A stretch of DNA of 64,000 nt from Pseudomonas costantinii (GTDB lineage: Bacteria > Pseudomonadota > Gammaproteobacteria > Pseudomonadales > Pseudomonadaceae): the NCBI RefSeq assembly GCF_001870435.1, contig NZ_MDDR01000004.1, forward strand, positions 1-64,000, in the 5' to 3' direction. Positions 37,679 to 47,207 of the stretch are shown piece after piece. A program made the position numbers and the translations under genes. The notes under the pieces were generated by a model. It searched no databases, was not told the origin of the DNA, and worked only from the letters and a program-made list of their open reading frames with translations. Numbering within the stretch: the first letter of the stretch is position 1; each line of letters starts with the position of its first letter.

Positions 37679-39211
37679 TTAGTGCTTGGCGCGGGTCTCA
37701 TGCATCCGCGCCAACTGGCGCTCCAGCATTGACGGATACGGCTCCATCAACCGCTCCACGCAACTGGCCCCTTCAGGGCTGGCAATCGGGCGGATACGCG
37801 CGCGTTGGCGGATCAGCGTGTCTTCACTGATCTTGCGCTCTACCAGCAGCAGGTTGCGGCTGTGTTGAGACAAGGCCAGTGCGTCCTGGGCGATTTCAGT
37901 GAGCAACAGGTCAATCTGGCTCATGCCAAACAGATCGTCGCCCACCGTCAGGCCCAGTTGCAGTTGCAAGGTAATGCCGCTGTCAGCCACTTCGATTTGC
38001 AGAGCATGGCCCAGGGCACGCAACAACTCGCCGCAGCAGATGGCGTTGGTCAGGTAGTCTTCGCCGCTGTCTTCGCTGTGGAACAGCATCAGCGTGCTGC
38101 CATCGTTCAGGGTGTGCAGCTCGCTCTGATACAGCGAGGCGGCCTGGTCGAGGCAATCGCGATAACGCTCCAACAATTCTGTCAGACGGGCGCGGGGCAG
38201 GCGGCGCAGTTGGTCTTGTGCACCCAGTTGCACGGCTAAAACAGCACTGTGCTGGGGTTCGGTGTTTTTTACCGGTATTGGTGCGGGCGCAATAGTGGGT
38301 GTGGCGGAAGAGTTGTCGCGCAGGTCGGCGAACGGATCTTCATCATCCAGTTCATCTTCTTCAGCCTTGACCACCTGCCGTGTCGTAGGCTTGAGGCCTG
38401 CCACCGGGGCGCCCTCGTCAAAGCCTGGTTCACGCAGGTCGCGCACTTCAAACTCAGGCTCGTCTTCGTAATCGGTGTCGTCGTACTCAGGCTCGGGTTG
38501 AGCCTCGGGTACTACCGGTTCCGGCGCGAAGCTGGCATGGAGTTGGCGGGCGAGGTCGCCGATTTCATCCTGACGATCGGTGGCCGGGGTGTGCTCGTCG
38601 ATATCCCGCAGCCAAATGCGCAGTTGCATCAGCGGTGTGGAGATATGCCGACCCAAGCGCAAGCTCAAAGCCAGGGCCAACGCCAGCAGAATCGCACTGA
38701 GGATGCCCATGCTTTGCAGGCTGATGGTCATCGGCTGCTGGAATTGCTGCATATCAAGGCTGATGCGCAGTTGGCCGGCCTTTACATCCTGAAAGGTGAT
38801 GTTGCTCGAATACAAACCTTCGGCTTCACCCAGCAGGCCGTTTTTCGGGCGTTGCCCGGCTTCGGCCATGATCCGGTTGTCCACGCTGTAGATGGCAGCG
38901 TGGGCCACCAGCGGGTTCTTGGTCAGGTTATTGAGCAGCACGTTGAGGCTGAGGATGTCGTTGGACACCAACAACTCAGTCGCCGAGGTGGCGGTCTGGG
39001 TCGTCAAACTCTCGCCCAGGGCGTCGGCTTGCTCGTGCATGGCCTGTTTGAACTGCAAACCCATCACACAGGCGTAGATCACCAGGGCCAGAGCGACCAG
39101 GATCACGTTATGGCTGGCGATGCGTAATGCGATCGGTACACGGCGGTGGCGCAGTGCCCGGAAGATCAGCAGGAAGAAGTTATCGGTTTTTACTGGCGTG
39201 GGCCGGTTCAC
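37679..39211 (-). CDS. YtjB/AhpA-family membrane protein with long C-terminal extension
   Basis: A 510-residue protein from a GTG at 39211. An N-terminal helix (NVILVALALVIYACVMGL), a periplasmic part and a second helix (SMGILSAILLALALALSL near residue 170) form the SMP_2/YtjB unit, as in E. coli ytjB, which is also divergent from serB. A HAMP-like stretch and an acidic linker (DDTDYEDEPEFEV) follow. The last 200 residues (SAVLAVQLGAQDQLRRLPRA, then HTLNDGSTLMLF, then GLTVGDDLFGM) look like a degenerate nucleotide-cyclase fold; this is my inference. It matches PA4961. No function is known. Confidence 0.8.
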   Translation of the reverse strand: MNRPTPVKTDNFFLLIFRALRHRRVPIALRIASHNVILVALALVIYACVMGLQFKQAMHEQADALGESLTTQTATSATELLVSNDILSLNVLLNNLTKNPLVAHAAIYSVDNRIMAEAGQRPKNGLLGEAEGLYSSNITFQDVKAGQLRISLDMQQFQQPMTISLQSMGILSAILLALALALSLRLGRHISTPLMQLRIWLRDIDEHTPATDRQDEIGDLARQLHASFAPEPVVPEAQPEPEYDDTDYEDEPEFEVRDLREPGFDEGAPVAGLKPTTRQVVKAEEDELDDEDPFADLRDNSSATPTIAPAPIPVKNTEPQHSAVLAVQLGAQDQLRRLPRARLTELLERYRDCLDQAASLYQSELHTLNDGSTLMLFHSEDSGEDYLTNAICCGELLRALGHALQIEVADSGITLQLQLGLTVGDDLFGMSQIDLLLTEIAQDALALSQHSRNLLLVERKISEDTLIRQRARIRPIASPEGASCVERLMEPYPSMLERQLARMHETRAKH

Positions 39212-39345
39212 TTGCGCTCGGCTCTTTTGTCCGTGAAGTTGACGCGCAGTATAGCGACAGGCCTGGAACCGGCAAAGCGCTGGCTGTGCCCGGTGGTCAC
39301 TGAAAGTGGGTAGAATGCGATTTTTTTCCAGCCTGGGGGTGCGCT

Positions 39346-40560
39346 TTGCGCGAAATTGTCCTGATAAACATCACTGGTGTTGACCGCCCGGGTCTTACCG
39401 CAGCCATTACTGGTGTTCTGGCCCAGGGTGGTGTGAACATTCTCGACATCGGTCAGGCGGTGATTCACGACACCCTGTCGTTTGGCATCCTGGTGGAAAT
39501 CCCGAGCACCGAGCAGGCGTCTTCTGTACTGAAAGACATCCTGTTTACGGCGTATAAGCTGGATCAACAGGTGCGTTTCACTCCGGTGTCCGAAGAGGAT
39601 TACCAGCAGTGGGTCGCCGGTCAGGGCAAGAAACGCCACATCGTGACCCTGCTGACTCGCAAGGTCACCGCCGAACAACTGCAACGCGTCAGCTCTATTA
39701 CGGCGCAGTACGGTTTGAATATCGACCACATCGACCGTCTGTCGGGTCGTATGCCGCTGGACACCCCAGCCGATAAGGGTAAGGGGTGCATCGAGTTCTC
39801 CGTACGTGGCGAACCGGCTGATCCGCAAGCCTTGCGTGCTGAATTCCTGAGCGTCGCCCAAGAGCTGAATGTCGATATCGCCTTCCAGGAAGATTCACTG
39901 TTCCGCCGTAACCGTCGCTTGGCGGTGTTCGACATGGACTCGACGTTGATTGAGGCCGAAGTCATCGACGAGTTGGCCAAAGCCGCCGGTGTGGGTGAAC
40001 AGGTCTCCGAGATTACTGAGCGCGCGATGGCCGGTGAGCTGGACTTTCGCGCGAGCTTCAAGGAGCGCCTGGCGCTGCTCAAAGGCCTGGATGTCAGCGT
40101 GCTGGATTCGATCGGCGCGTCGCTGCGCCTGACCGAAGGCGCTGAAACCCTGTTCGCCGAACTTAAGCGCCTGGGCTACAAGACGGCGATCCTGTCCGGT
40201 GGCTTCACCTACTTCGCCAAGCAATTGCAGGCCAAGCTGGGCATCGACTACGTGTTCGCCAATGAGCTGGAAGTGGTGGATGGCAAAGTGACTGGCGTGG
40301 CGGTAGAGCCGATTGTCGACGCACAGCGCAAGGCGGATCTGCTGAAGGAACTGGCCCACAAGGAAGGCTTGCGTCTGGAGCAGACCATTGCGGTCGGCGA
40401 TGGCGCCAATGACTTGCCGATGCTGGCGATTGCCGGGCTGGGCGTGGCGTTCCGCGCCAAACCGCTGGTGAAGCAGTCAGCCAAGCAGGCGATTTCGACC
40501 TTGGGGTTGGACGGTGTGTTGTATCTGCTGGGCTTTCGCGACCGTGATGGTCAGCTCTAA
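39346..40560 (+). CDS. serB: Phosphoserine phosphatase
   Basis: A 404-residue HAD phosphatase that does the last step of serine synthesis. Residues 1-170 form two ACT regulatory domains (LINITGVDRPGLTAAITG at the start). The catalytic FDMDSTLIEAEVIDELA begins near residue 195, followed by SGGFTYFAKQL and GDGANDLPML. The start is a TTG at 39346 with a GGGGG-rich ribosome site; the protein then begins MREIVLINIT, as in the P. aeruginosa enzyme. It is divergent from the YtjB-like gene, a pairing conserved from E. coli. Confidence 0.96.
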   Translation: MREIVLINITGVDRPGLTAAITGVLAQGGVNILDIGQAVIHDTLSFGILVEIPSTEQASSVLKDILFTAYKLDQQVRFTPVSEEDYQQWVAGQGKKRHIVTLLTRKVTAEQLQRVSSITAQYGLNIDHIDRLSGRMPLDTPADKGKGCIEFSVRGEPADPQALRAEFLSVAQELNVDIAFQEDSLFRRNRRLAVFDMDSTLIEAEVIDELAKAAGVGEQVSEITERAMAGELDFRASFKERLALLKGLDVSVLDSIGASLRLTEGAETLFAELKRLGYKTAILSGGFTYFAKQLQAKLGIDYVFANELEVVDGKVTGVAVEPIVDAQRKADLLKELAHKEGLRLEQTIAVGDGANDLPMLAIAGLGVAFRAKPLVKQSAKQAISTLGLDGVLYLLGFRDRDGQL

Positions 40561-40566
40561 ACCCAA

Positions 40567-40683
40567 TTGATCGTTCCCACGCTCTGCGTGGGAATGCCGC
40601 CCATGACGCTCCGCGTCAGCTTTTAAAGGCGTGACGCGGAGCGTCACCGGATGCATTCCCACGCGGAGCGTGGGAACGATCAA
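40567..40683. repeat. Compound palindromic repeat between serB and psd (117 bp)
   Basis: Two 31-base arms (40567-40597 and 40653-40683) are inverted copies with one mismatch, starting TTGATCGTTCCCACGC. The centre has two further hairpins (TGACGC/GCGTCA and GTGACGC/GCGTCAC). It is the sister of 26473-26581. It starts 6 bases after the serB stop and ends 4 bases before the psd stop on the other strand, filling the gap between convergent genes. Confidence 0.88.
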
Positions 40684-40687
40684 AGGG

Positions 40688-41548
40688 TCAGGCCTTTGGC
40701 AATGCGATGCCTTGACCCATTTGCACCGGCGTACCCGCCACCAACTCTTCTGCCCACTTAACCTGGTCTGGCCCGAACAATACGATCGCGGTCGAACCCA
40801 GCTTGAAGCGGCCCAACTCCGCACCTTTCTCCAGGTGAATCGGCGCGCGGGCAGCTTCGTCGTAGCGGAAGGTTTTCAGCTCACGTTTCGGCGGCGTCAC
40901 CAGCCCGGCCCACACGGTTTCAATCGAAGCCACGATCATCGCACCGACCAATACCACAGCCATTGGCCCGCGTTCGGTGTCGAAAATGCAGGCAACGCGT
41001 TCGTTGCGGGCAAACAGCTCTGGCACATTTTCGGCGGTGGTCTGGTTCACCGAGAAGATGCGGCCCGGAATGTAGACCATCTCGCGCAGGGTGCCAGCGA
41101 GTGGCATGTGCACACGGTGGTAGTCCTTCGGCGACAGGTAAACAGTCGCGAAGTCGCCGCCCATGAACGGTGCGGACAAGGCAGCATCGCCACCCAGCAA
41201 TTCCAGCACGCTGAAACTGTGGCCCTTGGCCTGGAACACACGGCCATGCTCAATCGGGCCAAGCTGGCTGATCGCGCCGTCGGCCGGGCTCAACACCGCA
41301 CCGGGGGTTTGATCCAGCGGGCGGGCGCCGTCTTTCAGTGCACGGGTGAAGAAGGCGTTGAAGTGCTCGTAGGCGGTCACGTCTTCAACCAGGGCTTGGG
41401 ACATGTCCACTTGATAGCGCTTGGCGAACCAACTGGTGAAGGCGTTCTTGAACCAGCGCACGCGGCACTCGGCGATGCAGCCGGCCAAGCGCGACAGCAA
41501 GTGATGCGGCAGCAAGTACTGGCTGAGGATAAACAACTGCTTTTTCAT
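40688..41548 (-). CDS. psd: Phosphatidylserine decarboxylase proenzyme
   Basis: A 286-residue inner-membrane enzyme that makes phosphatidylethanolamine. The self-cleavage site LGST is present, with Ser252 becoming the pyruvoyl group. Other conserved parts are [24 protein letters not shown] and the His site [13 protein letters not shown]. The ATG at 41548 is 16 bases from the end of the rhodanese gene, so the two are probably co-transcribed, matching PA4957-PA4956. Confidence 0.97.
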   Translation of the reverse strand: MKKQLFILSQYLLPHHLLSRLAGCIAECRVRWFKNAFTSWFAKRYQVDMSQALVEDVTAYEHFNAFFTRALKDGARPLDQTPGAVLSPADGAISQLGPIEHGRVFQAKGHSFSVLELLGGDAALSAPFMGGDFATVYLSPKDYHRVHMPLAGTLREMVYIPGRIFSVNQTTAENVPELFARNERVACIFDTERGPMAVVLVGAMIVASIETVWAGLVTPPKRELKTFRYDEAARAPIHLEKGAELGRFKLGSTAIVLFGPDQVKWAEELVAGTPVQMGQGIALPKA

Positions 41549-41564
41549 GAAGTGTCCTTAAACC

Positions 41565-42380
41565 TTAAATCTCAACGGGGGTGTCGGGGTGGTTGCCCCA
41601 TTCGCCCCAGGAACCGGCATAGCCTTTGACTCGCGGATAACCGAGCGCTTTGGCCACAAGGTAAGTGAAGCCAGAGCGATGGTGAGTCTGGCAGTGAGTG
41701 ATGATTTCTTTGTCTTTGGTCAGCCCCAGGTCTTCGAGGATCTGCGGCATGTCGCGGCGGATGCGCAGGTTGCGCGCCTTGTCCATGCCTGCGGTCCATT
41801 CAAAGTTCACTGCGCCGGGGATGTGACCCCCCTTGGCCGCGAGGACTTTTTCGCCGGAATATTCCAGTGGGCCGCGTGCATCCCAGATACCCAGGTCAGC
41901 CGCGCCGAGGCGGCTTTGCAGGTATTCGCGGGTGGCGGTAGGGCCGTCGTGCAGCGTCAGGCTGACTGGGCCGCCAACGGGGGCGGGCACGTCGGTGGAG
42001 ACCGGGTGTTTGCCTTCCAGCCAGGCCAGCAGGCCGCCGTCGAGGTAGTGGTATTTCTGGTGGCCGATCACGTCGAGCATCCAGATAAAGCGCCCGGCCC
42101 AACCGCCGCCCTCGTCGTCGTAGACCACGTAGGTCGCGTCCGGGGTGTGGCCCAGTTCGCCGAAGAGTTTTTCCAGATCCGACTTATGGGGCAGCAAACC
42201 GGGTGCCGGTGGCTGGCCCAGTTGGGTACGCTTGGGGTCAACGAAATGCGCGCCGGGGATATGCCCTTCGGCGTAGCGGGCGGCACTGGTGAGGTCCACC
42301 AGAATCAGGTGCTCGGCATCGAGGCGACCGAGTAGGTCGCTGGATTCGATCACCAGCGGCAAGCCAGAGAAGTCAGGCAT
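41565..42380 (-). CDS. rhdA: Thiosulfate sulfurtransferase (rhodanese)
   Basis: A 271-residue two-domain rhodanese, the same length as A. vinelandii RhdA. The active loop CQTHHRSG holds catalytic Cys230 and is identical to the loop known from that enzyme. The N-terminal domain (LILVDLTSAARYAEGHIPGAHF) is the inactive copy. The enzyme moves sulfur from thiosulfate to cyanide or other thiol acceptors. The ATG at 42380 is preferred over 42398 for length. It sits directly upstream of psd. Confidence 0.95.
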   Translation of the reverse strand: MPDFSGLPLVIESSDLLGRLDAEHLILVDLTSAARYAEGHIPGAHFVDPKRTQLGQPPAPGLLPHKSDLEKLFGELGHTPDATYVVYDDEGGGWAGRFIWMLDVIGHQKYHYLDGGLLAWLEGKHPVSTDVPAPVGGPVSLTLHDGPTATREYLQSRLGAADLGIWDARGPLEYSGEKVLAAKGGHIPGAVNFEWTAGMDKARNLRIRRDMPQILEDLGLTKDKEIITHCQTHHRSGFTYLVAKALGYPRVKGYAGSWGEWGNHPDTPVEI

Positions 42381-42438
42381 GTGAGGTCTCCTGGGCACAA
42401 ATGTTGGCGATAGAAAGAGGGCGATTGTAGCGCAAGCA

Positions 42439-43974
42439 TCAGGCGCTGCGGTTGGTAAAGCTGTGCAGGGCTTTTTCGATGCATTGGGCGGTTTTGCCGA
42501 AGGCCTGCACGGTGGTTTCCGAGAACGGCCCGCCGCCCTGGTCGGCGACCATCAACATCACCACGCGACCATTGCAGCTCAGCGAGCGCAACAGTAGATG
42601 CTCGCCGGTGAACAGGCGACGCAGGATCGGCGGCAGCAGCGCGGAAAACTGCGCGTGGTTGTCCGGCGTGAGGCGTACCTGGGCGGACTTCTCCAGCAGG
42701 CGCTGTAGCAGCGTGCTGTTGACCACATCCAGGCTCAAGTTCGCGGCATCCTTCGGCAAACCGTCGGCTTGATGTACGCGCAAGGTGCTCAAGGCGCGAT
42801 CCGCCATGAACAGCAATACCCGCTGCATGCCACTGGCGACCAAGGCTTCCTTGGCGCAGGTGGTCAGGTGCATGGCGTTAGCAAAGCGGCTCGGTTCTAC
42901 CAGCAGTTCGGTACAGCGCTTGCGCCACACGGCCAGAGCCTCGGCAGTGGGTGGCGGTGCTGGCAACAGGCCGCGATGGATTTTTTGCACGTGCCACGGC
43001 CAGATCAGCGACAGCGCCGGATGCCAGAGGTCGGGCATCAAGGTGGTGCGAGCGCTGGTCACCGCGTGCTGGTGAACCTGCTGTTGCACGTCACCCAGCG
43101 GCTCTTGCAGGTACAGTGCGGTGAGGTATTGCCAGCGCTCGGTGTGCGGGCAGGTCCAGGACTCCTGGGCTGACATCGCCAAACCGTTGGCCAGCAGCAC
43201 GGTGTTGGCCGGCTGGTTCAGCCAGCGGCGCAGGTTAGGTTCAGCGTCGAGCAATTGCTGGTGGCGCAAGGCGTCATCTTCGCGGGCAATATGCAGCGCC
43301 TTGACCAGCAAACGCTGCTCGGTCAGCAGTAGGTGGTAGCCCTGGGATACCCAGATCGGCAGGTGCCAGGCTTCGGTCAAACCAAGGCACAGGTCCAGCA
43401 GGCGTACGCCGAACAACGCTTGCTCGACCTGGCGCGCCGATTGGCCTTTGTGGATAACCCGCAACTCCCACTCTTCCAAGAGCTTGGGGTAGGCGACGGC
43501 CATCGGCCACAGCGGTGACAGAAACAGCAGGCTGCCCCAGTGAATGTCTTGCCACAGCCGCGCCAGGCGACTGGCAAACAAGCCGCTGGCTTGCTGGGAT
43601 GCGTGCTGACTTACCAGCAACAGCTGGCGCAAGGTCACAGGGATTTCATTGGCAGGCACCGAGGGCAGGCGCGCGAGCAATTCTTCGGCGCGTTTCAAGC
43701 CGAGGCGGTTAAGCGCGACTTCGAGGTTCTCCGCCGGTTCCGCCATGCTGCCGTGGGTGTGGCTGTTCGCCTCGCGCATGACGCTGAGCACCAGCGCCGG
43801 ACTGTTTTGCATCAGCTCGGCAATGTCTCGTAATGAGCTGCGGTTGTCGCGAATGGCTTTGCACACGCGTTCGTGGCTGGCCTGGGGAACAGGCAGCCGC
43901 ACGTCGTCCAGGCGCTTGATCCAAGCGGCGAGGGTGGTGGGTTTTGCAGTTGGGACTGTCGTTTCATTAGCCAT
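42439..43974 (-). CDS. HDOD-domain protein
   Basis: A 511-residue protein. Residues about 20-220 match HDOD (LPVPQASHERVCKAIRDNRS, then LVLSVMREANSH, then ALNRLGLKRAEELLARLPS), an HD-like domain lacking a clear catalytic pair; such proteins act in signalling or cyclic-di-GMP-linked regulation. The C-terminal part (RVLLFMADRALSTLRVHQADG, then LSCNGRVVMLMVADQGGGP) looks GAF-like. It matches PA4955 and lies divergent from motA, so a link with motility is possible but unproven. The start at 43974 is preferred over 44007. Confidence 0.85.
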   Translation of the reverse strand: MANETTVPTAKPTTLAAWIKRLDDVRLPVPQASHERVCKAIRDNRSSLRDIAELMQNSPALVLSVMREANSHTHGSMAEPAENLEVALNRLGLKRAEELLARLPSVPANEIPVTLRQLLLVSQHASQQASGLFASRLARLWQDIHWGSLLFLSPLWPMAVAYPKLLEEWELRVIHKGQSARQVEQALFGVRLLDLCLGLTEAWHLPIWVSQGYHLLLTEQRLLVKALHIAREDDALRHQQLLDAEPNLRRWLNQPANTVLLANGLAMSAQESWTCPHTERWQYLTALYLQEPLGDVQQQVHQHAVTSARTTLMPDLWHPALSLIWPWHVQKIHRGLLPAPPPTAEALAVWRKRCTELLVEPSRFANAMHLTTCAKEALVASGMQRVLLFMADRALSTLRVHQADGLPKDAANLSLDVVNSTLLQRLLEKSAQVRLTPDNHAQFSALLPPILRRLFTGEHLLLRSLSCNGRVVMLMVADQGGGPFSETTVQAFGKTAQCIEKALHSFTNRSA

Positions 43975-44046
43975 GATTGGGGCGCGATCATCACTTGCGG
44001 TCAACACGCCCGGAAAGGGCTGAACTGGCTTTTCGCCTTAACGGGC

Positions 44047-44073
44047 TATAGTCTGGCGCAGTTTTGCCGATAA
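44047..44073 (+). promoter_or_regulatory. Sigma-28 (FliA) promoter for motAB
   Basis: TATAGTCT (44047-44054), 11 bases, then GCCGATAA (44066-44073). The -10 matches the FliA consensus exactly, the -35 matches 6 of 8 (TAAAGTTT), and the spacing is ideal. Transcription would start near 44080, about 60 bases before motA, placing the stator genes in the late flagellar class. Confidence 0.85.
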
Positions 44074-44140
44074 GTAGAACAAGAGTTTTCAGCTGCACCC
44101 AATATGTCCATGAACCCGACGGCGCAAGTACAGATCCCCT

Positions 44141-44992
44141 ATGGCTAAAATTATCGGCATCATCGTCGTCATCGCAAGCGTGCTCGGTGGGTACGTTCTG
44201 TCCCACGGTAAAATTGCCGCGCTGATCCAGCCTTTCGAAGTGCTGATTATCGGCGGTGCCGCGTTTGGCGCATTCTTGCAGGCCAACCCCGGCTACATGA
44301 CCTTGCACGTGATCAAGAAGTCGCTGGGCATGTTCAGTTCACGCTTCTCCCACACCTTTTATCTGGAAGTGCTGGGGCTGATCTACGAGATCCTCAACAA
44401 GAGCCGCCGCGAAGGCATGATGGCCATCGAAGGCGACATCGAAGACGCCGCCGCCAGCCCGATTTTCGCCAAGTACCCGGCGGTGCTCAAAGATGAGCGC
44501 ATGACCGCCTACATCTGTGATTACCTGCGCATTATGTCCTCCGGCAACATGGCTCCCCACGAGCTGGAAGGCTTGTTCGACATGGAGCTGTTCAGCCTTA
44601 AAGAAGAGCTGGAGCACCCGTCCCACGCCGTGACCGGCATCGCCGACGGCATGCCCGGTTTCGGTATCGTTGCGGCGGTACTCGGTATCGTGGTGACCAT
44701 GGCATCCCTGGGCGAAGGCGACCAGAAGGCCATCGGTATGCACGTGGGTGCGGCCCTGGTGGGTACCTTCTTCGGTATTCTCGCGGCCTACGGTTTCTTC
44801 GGCCCACTGGCCACTTCCCTGGCTCATGATGCCAAGGAAGAGGTCAACCTCTACGAAGCGATCAAGGCGTGCCTGGTGGCTTCGGCGTCCGGCATGCCGC
44901 CGTCGCTGGCGGTGGAGTTCGGGCGCAAGGTGCTGTACCCGAAACATCGCCCAAGTTTTGCCGAGCTGGAACAAGCGGTTCGCGGTCGCTAA
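44141..44992 (+). CDS. motA: Flagellar stator protein MotA
   Basis: A 283-residue inner-membrane protein with four helices (two near the N-terminus, KIIGIIVVIASVLGGYVLS and VLIIGGAAFGAFL; two near residues 170-230, with GMPGFGIVAAVLGIVVTMAS and AALVGTFFGILAAYGFFGP). The cytoplasmic loop carries the charged residues that meet FliG. With MotB it forms the proton channel that drives the flagellum. The ATG has no clear ribosome site. Only three bases separate it from motB. A sigma-28 promoter lies upstream. Confidence 0.98.
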   Translation: MAKIIGIIVVIASVLGGYVLSHGKIAALIQPFEVLIIGGAAFGAFLQANPGYMTLHVIKKSLGMFSSRFSHTFYLEVLGLIYEILNKSRREGMMAIEGDIEDAAASPIFAKYPAVLKDERMTAYICDYLRIMSSGNMAPHELEGLFDMELFSLKEELEHPSHAVTGIADGMPGFGIVAAVLGIVVTMASLGEGDQKAIGMHVGAALVGTFFGILAAYGFFGPLATSLAHDAKEEVNLYEAIKACLVASASGMPPSLAVEFGRKVLYPKHRPSFAELEQAVRGR

Positions 44993-44995
44993 ATC

Positions 44996-46018
44996 ATGGA
45001 AAACAACCAGCCGATAATCATCAAGCGCGTCAAGCGCTTCGCTGCGGGGCACCATGGTGGCGCCTGGAAAATCGCCTTTGCCGACTTTGCGACGGCGATG
45101 ATGGCGTTCTTCCTGGTGCTGTGGTTGATGTCCACTGCCACGCCTGAACAGAAGATCGCCATCGCCGGTTACTTCAAAGACCCGATTGGCTTCTCGGAAA
45201 GTGGTACGCCTTTTGTAATCGATTTGGGTGGCTCGCCGCAGTTGGCACCTGAACGCACCATCAACCCCGAGATCAAGACCGAGTCGCCCCAGGAAAATAT
45301 TCCGATCGAGCGCGACACTGTCGAGTCTATGGCCGAGCAGGTTGAGAAGGAGCGCCTGGAGCTGTTACTGCAAGAGTTGCAGACCAAGGTTGAAGAAAAT
45401 CCGCAGTTGCTGAAATTCAAAGATCAGATTTCCTTCGAGATCACCCCGGAAGGCTTGCGCATTCAGATCACCGACGCCGCCAACCGGCCGATGTTCGACT
45501 CCGGCAGCGCACGCTTGAAACCGTACTTTGAAGACATCTTGCTGGCCATGGCCGACACCATCAAGGCGGTGCCGAACAAGATCAGCATCAGCGGCCACAC
45601 CGACGCCAAACCGTATGCGGGCCAGGGTGATTTCGGCAACTGGGAGCTCTCGGCCAACCGTGCCAACGCCGCACGCCGTGCGCTGGTAGCGGGCAGCTAT
45701 CCGGACCCGCAAGTGGCGCGCGTGGTGGGTTTTGCCTCCTCGCAGCTGTTTGATCCCAAGGACCCGTTCAATCCGGTTAACCGTCGTATTGATATCGTCG
45801 TGCTGACCAAAAAGGCCCAGCGCGCGATTGAAGGCGATCAAGGTGCAACACCGCCGGTGCCGACTCCTGGAGCGGGCGCGCCAGGCGAAGTGCCAGCCGA
45901 TCCGAACGCCATTCCGCCAGGTCAGGAGCCGTTGCCTGCCCATGAGCTGCGCCAGAAGCTGAACCTGTTTGATGATGGTGGAGTGAAAGACCCTACGGTG
46001 CCTGCGAAGGGGTCGTAA
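44996..46018 (+). CDS. motB: Flagellar stator protein MotB
   Basis: A 340-residue protein with one N-terminal helix containing the proton-binding Asp30 in FADFATAMMAFFLVLWLMS, and a C-terminal OmpA-like peptidoglycan-binding domain (ISGHTDAKPYAG, then WELSANRANAARR). The first residues, basic and starting IIIKRVKRFAAGHHGGAWK, are typical of MotB. The Pro-rich tail (PPVPTPGAGAPGEVP) is variable. Translational coupling with motA is likely. Pseudomonads also have MotCD elsewhere. Confidence 0.98.
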   Translation: MENNQPIIIKRVKRFAAGHHGGAWKIAFADFATAMMAFFLVLWLMSTATPEQKIAIAGYFKDPIGFSESGTPFVIDLGGSPQLAPERTINPEIKTESPQENIPIERDTVESMAEQVEKERLELLLQELQTKVEENPQLLKFKDQISFEITPEGLRIQITDAANRPMFDSGSARLKPYFEDILLAMADTIKAVPNKISISGHTDAKPYAGQGDFGNWELSANRANAARRALVAGSYPDPQVARVVGFASSQLFDPKDPFNPVNRRIDIVVLTKKAQRAIEGDQGATPPVPTPGAGAPGEVPADPNAIPPGQEPLPAHELRQKLNLFDDGGVKDPTVPAKGS

Positions 46019-46026
46019 TCCCCATG

Positions 46027-46057
46027 CAAAAAGGCCGCGATGATCGCGGCCTTTTTG
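46027..46057. terminator. Bidirectional terminator after motB
   Basis: AAAAAGGCCGCGAT and ATCGCGGCCTTTTT form a nearly loop-free strong stem, with A and T tracts on both sides. It separates motB from the convergent rsgA. Confidence 0.92.
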
Positions 46058-46067
46058 TTTGTGCGGT

Positions 46068-47099
46068 TTAGTAACTGCTCTCAGGCAAGCTCGCAATAAT
46101 CGAGCGATAACTGTTCATTCGCTGCTGCTGCACACGGCCATCTTCCAGCGCCTTGAGCAGTGCACAGCCCGGTTCGCGGTCGTGTTTGCAGTCGCGGAAG
46201 CGGCAGGTGCCGATCAGGTCGTTGAACTCGATGAAGCCCGCTTCCACATCGCTGCGGCTGACGTGGCCGAGGCCGAATTCACGAATACCCGGGGAGTCGA
46301 TCAACTCACCGCCGCCCGGGAAATGGAACAGCCGCGCGGTGGTGGTGGTGTGGGTGCCCTGGCCGGACAGTTCCGACAGCGGACCAACACGGGTTTCGAC
46401 TTCCGGCAGCAGGCTGTTGACCAGCGATGACTTGCCCACGCCCGACTGGCCGACAAACACACTGATGTGGCCGTCCAACTGCTGTTGCAGCTGTTCCATG
46501 CCATTGCCGTGATGCGCCGAAACTTCCAGCACCGGGTAACCCAGCGTGCGGTAGACCGCGAGTAGGGCATTGAGCGCCGGAGCGTTCTGTTCGTCGATCA
46601 GGTCGAATTTGTTCAGCAGCAACAGCGGGCGAATGCCGGCATGCTCAGCCGCGACCAAGTAACGGTCGATCAGGTTGGCATGGGGCTCGGGCAGCGGCGC
46701 GAACACGATCACGATCATGTCGACGTTGGCCGCCACCGGCTTGAGCTGGCCGCGGCTGTCCGGGCGGCGCAGTTCGGTGGTGCGCGGCAACTGGGCGACG
46801 ATTACGCCGATGCCCTGGTTGCCGGCCCGCCAGACCACTTTGTCGCCGGTGACCAGCGCAGGCAAATTGGCGCGCAAGTGGCAACGGAACACCTGGCCCG
46901 CGAGTTCGCCTTCCAGCGCCTCGACTTCGACCTGCACACCAAAGTGCGCGATCACCAGGCCCGTTTGTTCAGGACCCAGGTCGCCGCCCTCGAGCGCTTC
47001 TACGGCGGAGGATTCACGTTTGGCGGCGCGTGCAGCGCGTTCACCCTGAATCTTTTCGATGCGCCAGTTTTGGCGACGATTGAGCTGGCGTTTGGCCAT
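46068..47099 (-). CDS. rsgA: Ribosome small-subunit GTPase RsgA
   Basis: A 343-residue circularly permuted GTPase that helps finish the 30S subunit. An OB-fold N-terminus with a basic tail ([18 protein letters not shown]) is followed by G4 (LLNKFDLI), G1 ([15 protein letters not shown]) and G3 ([10 protein letters not shown]) in permuted order, then the zinc motif [14 protein letters not shown]. The ATG at 47099 is chosen for the normal start. It is divergent from orn, an arrangement conserved in many gamma-proteobacteria. Confidence 0.97.
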   Translation of the reverse strand: MAKRQLNRRQNWRIEKIQGERAARAAKRESSAVEALEGGDLGPEQTGLVIAHFGVQVEVEALEGELAGQVFRCHLRANLPALVTGDKVVWRAGNQGIGVIVAQLPRTTELRRPDSRGQLKPVAANVDMIVIVFAPLPEPHANLIDRYLVAAEHAGIRPLLLLNKFDLIDEQNAPALNALLAVYRTLGYPVLEVSAHHGNGMEQLQQQLDGHISVFVGQSGVGKSSLVNSLLPEVETRVGPLSELSGQGTHTTTTARLFHFPGGGELIDSPGIREFGLGHVSRSDVEAGFIEFNDLIGTCRFRDCKHDREPGCALLKALEDGRVQQQRMNSYRSIIASLPESSY

Positions 47100-47207
47100 T
47101 GGTGTTCCGTGTCGATAATGCAAAGGTTAGGTAAAACGGTCGCGAGTCTAGCACGCCCCTGCCTGCTAAACTGCGCAGCTACGCCAAGGTGCCAAGAGAA
47201 TAGAGCC

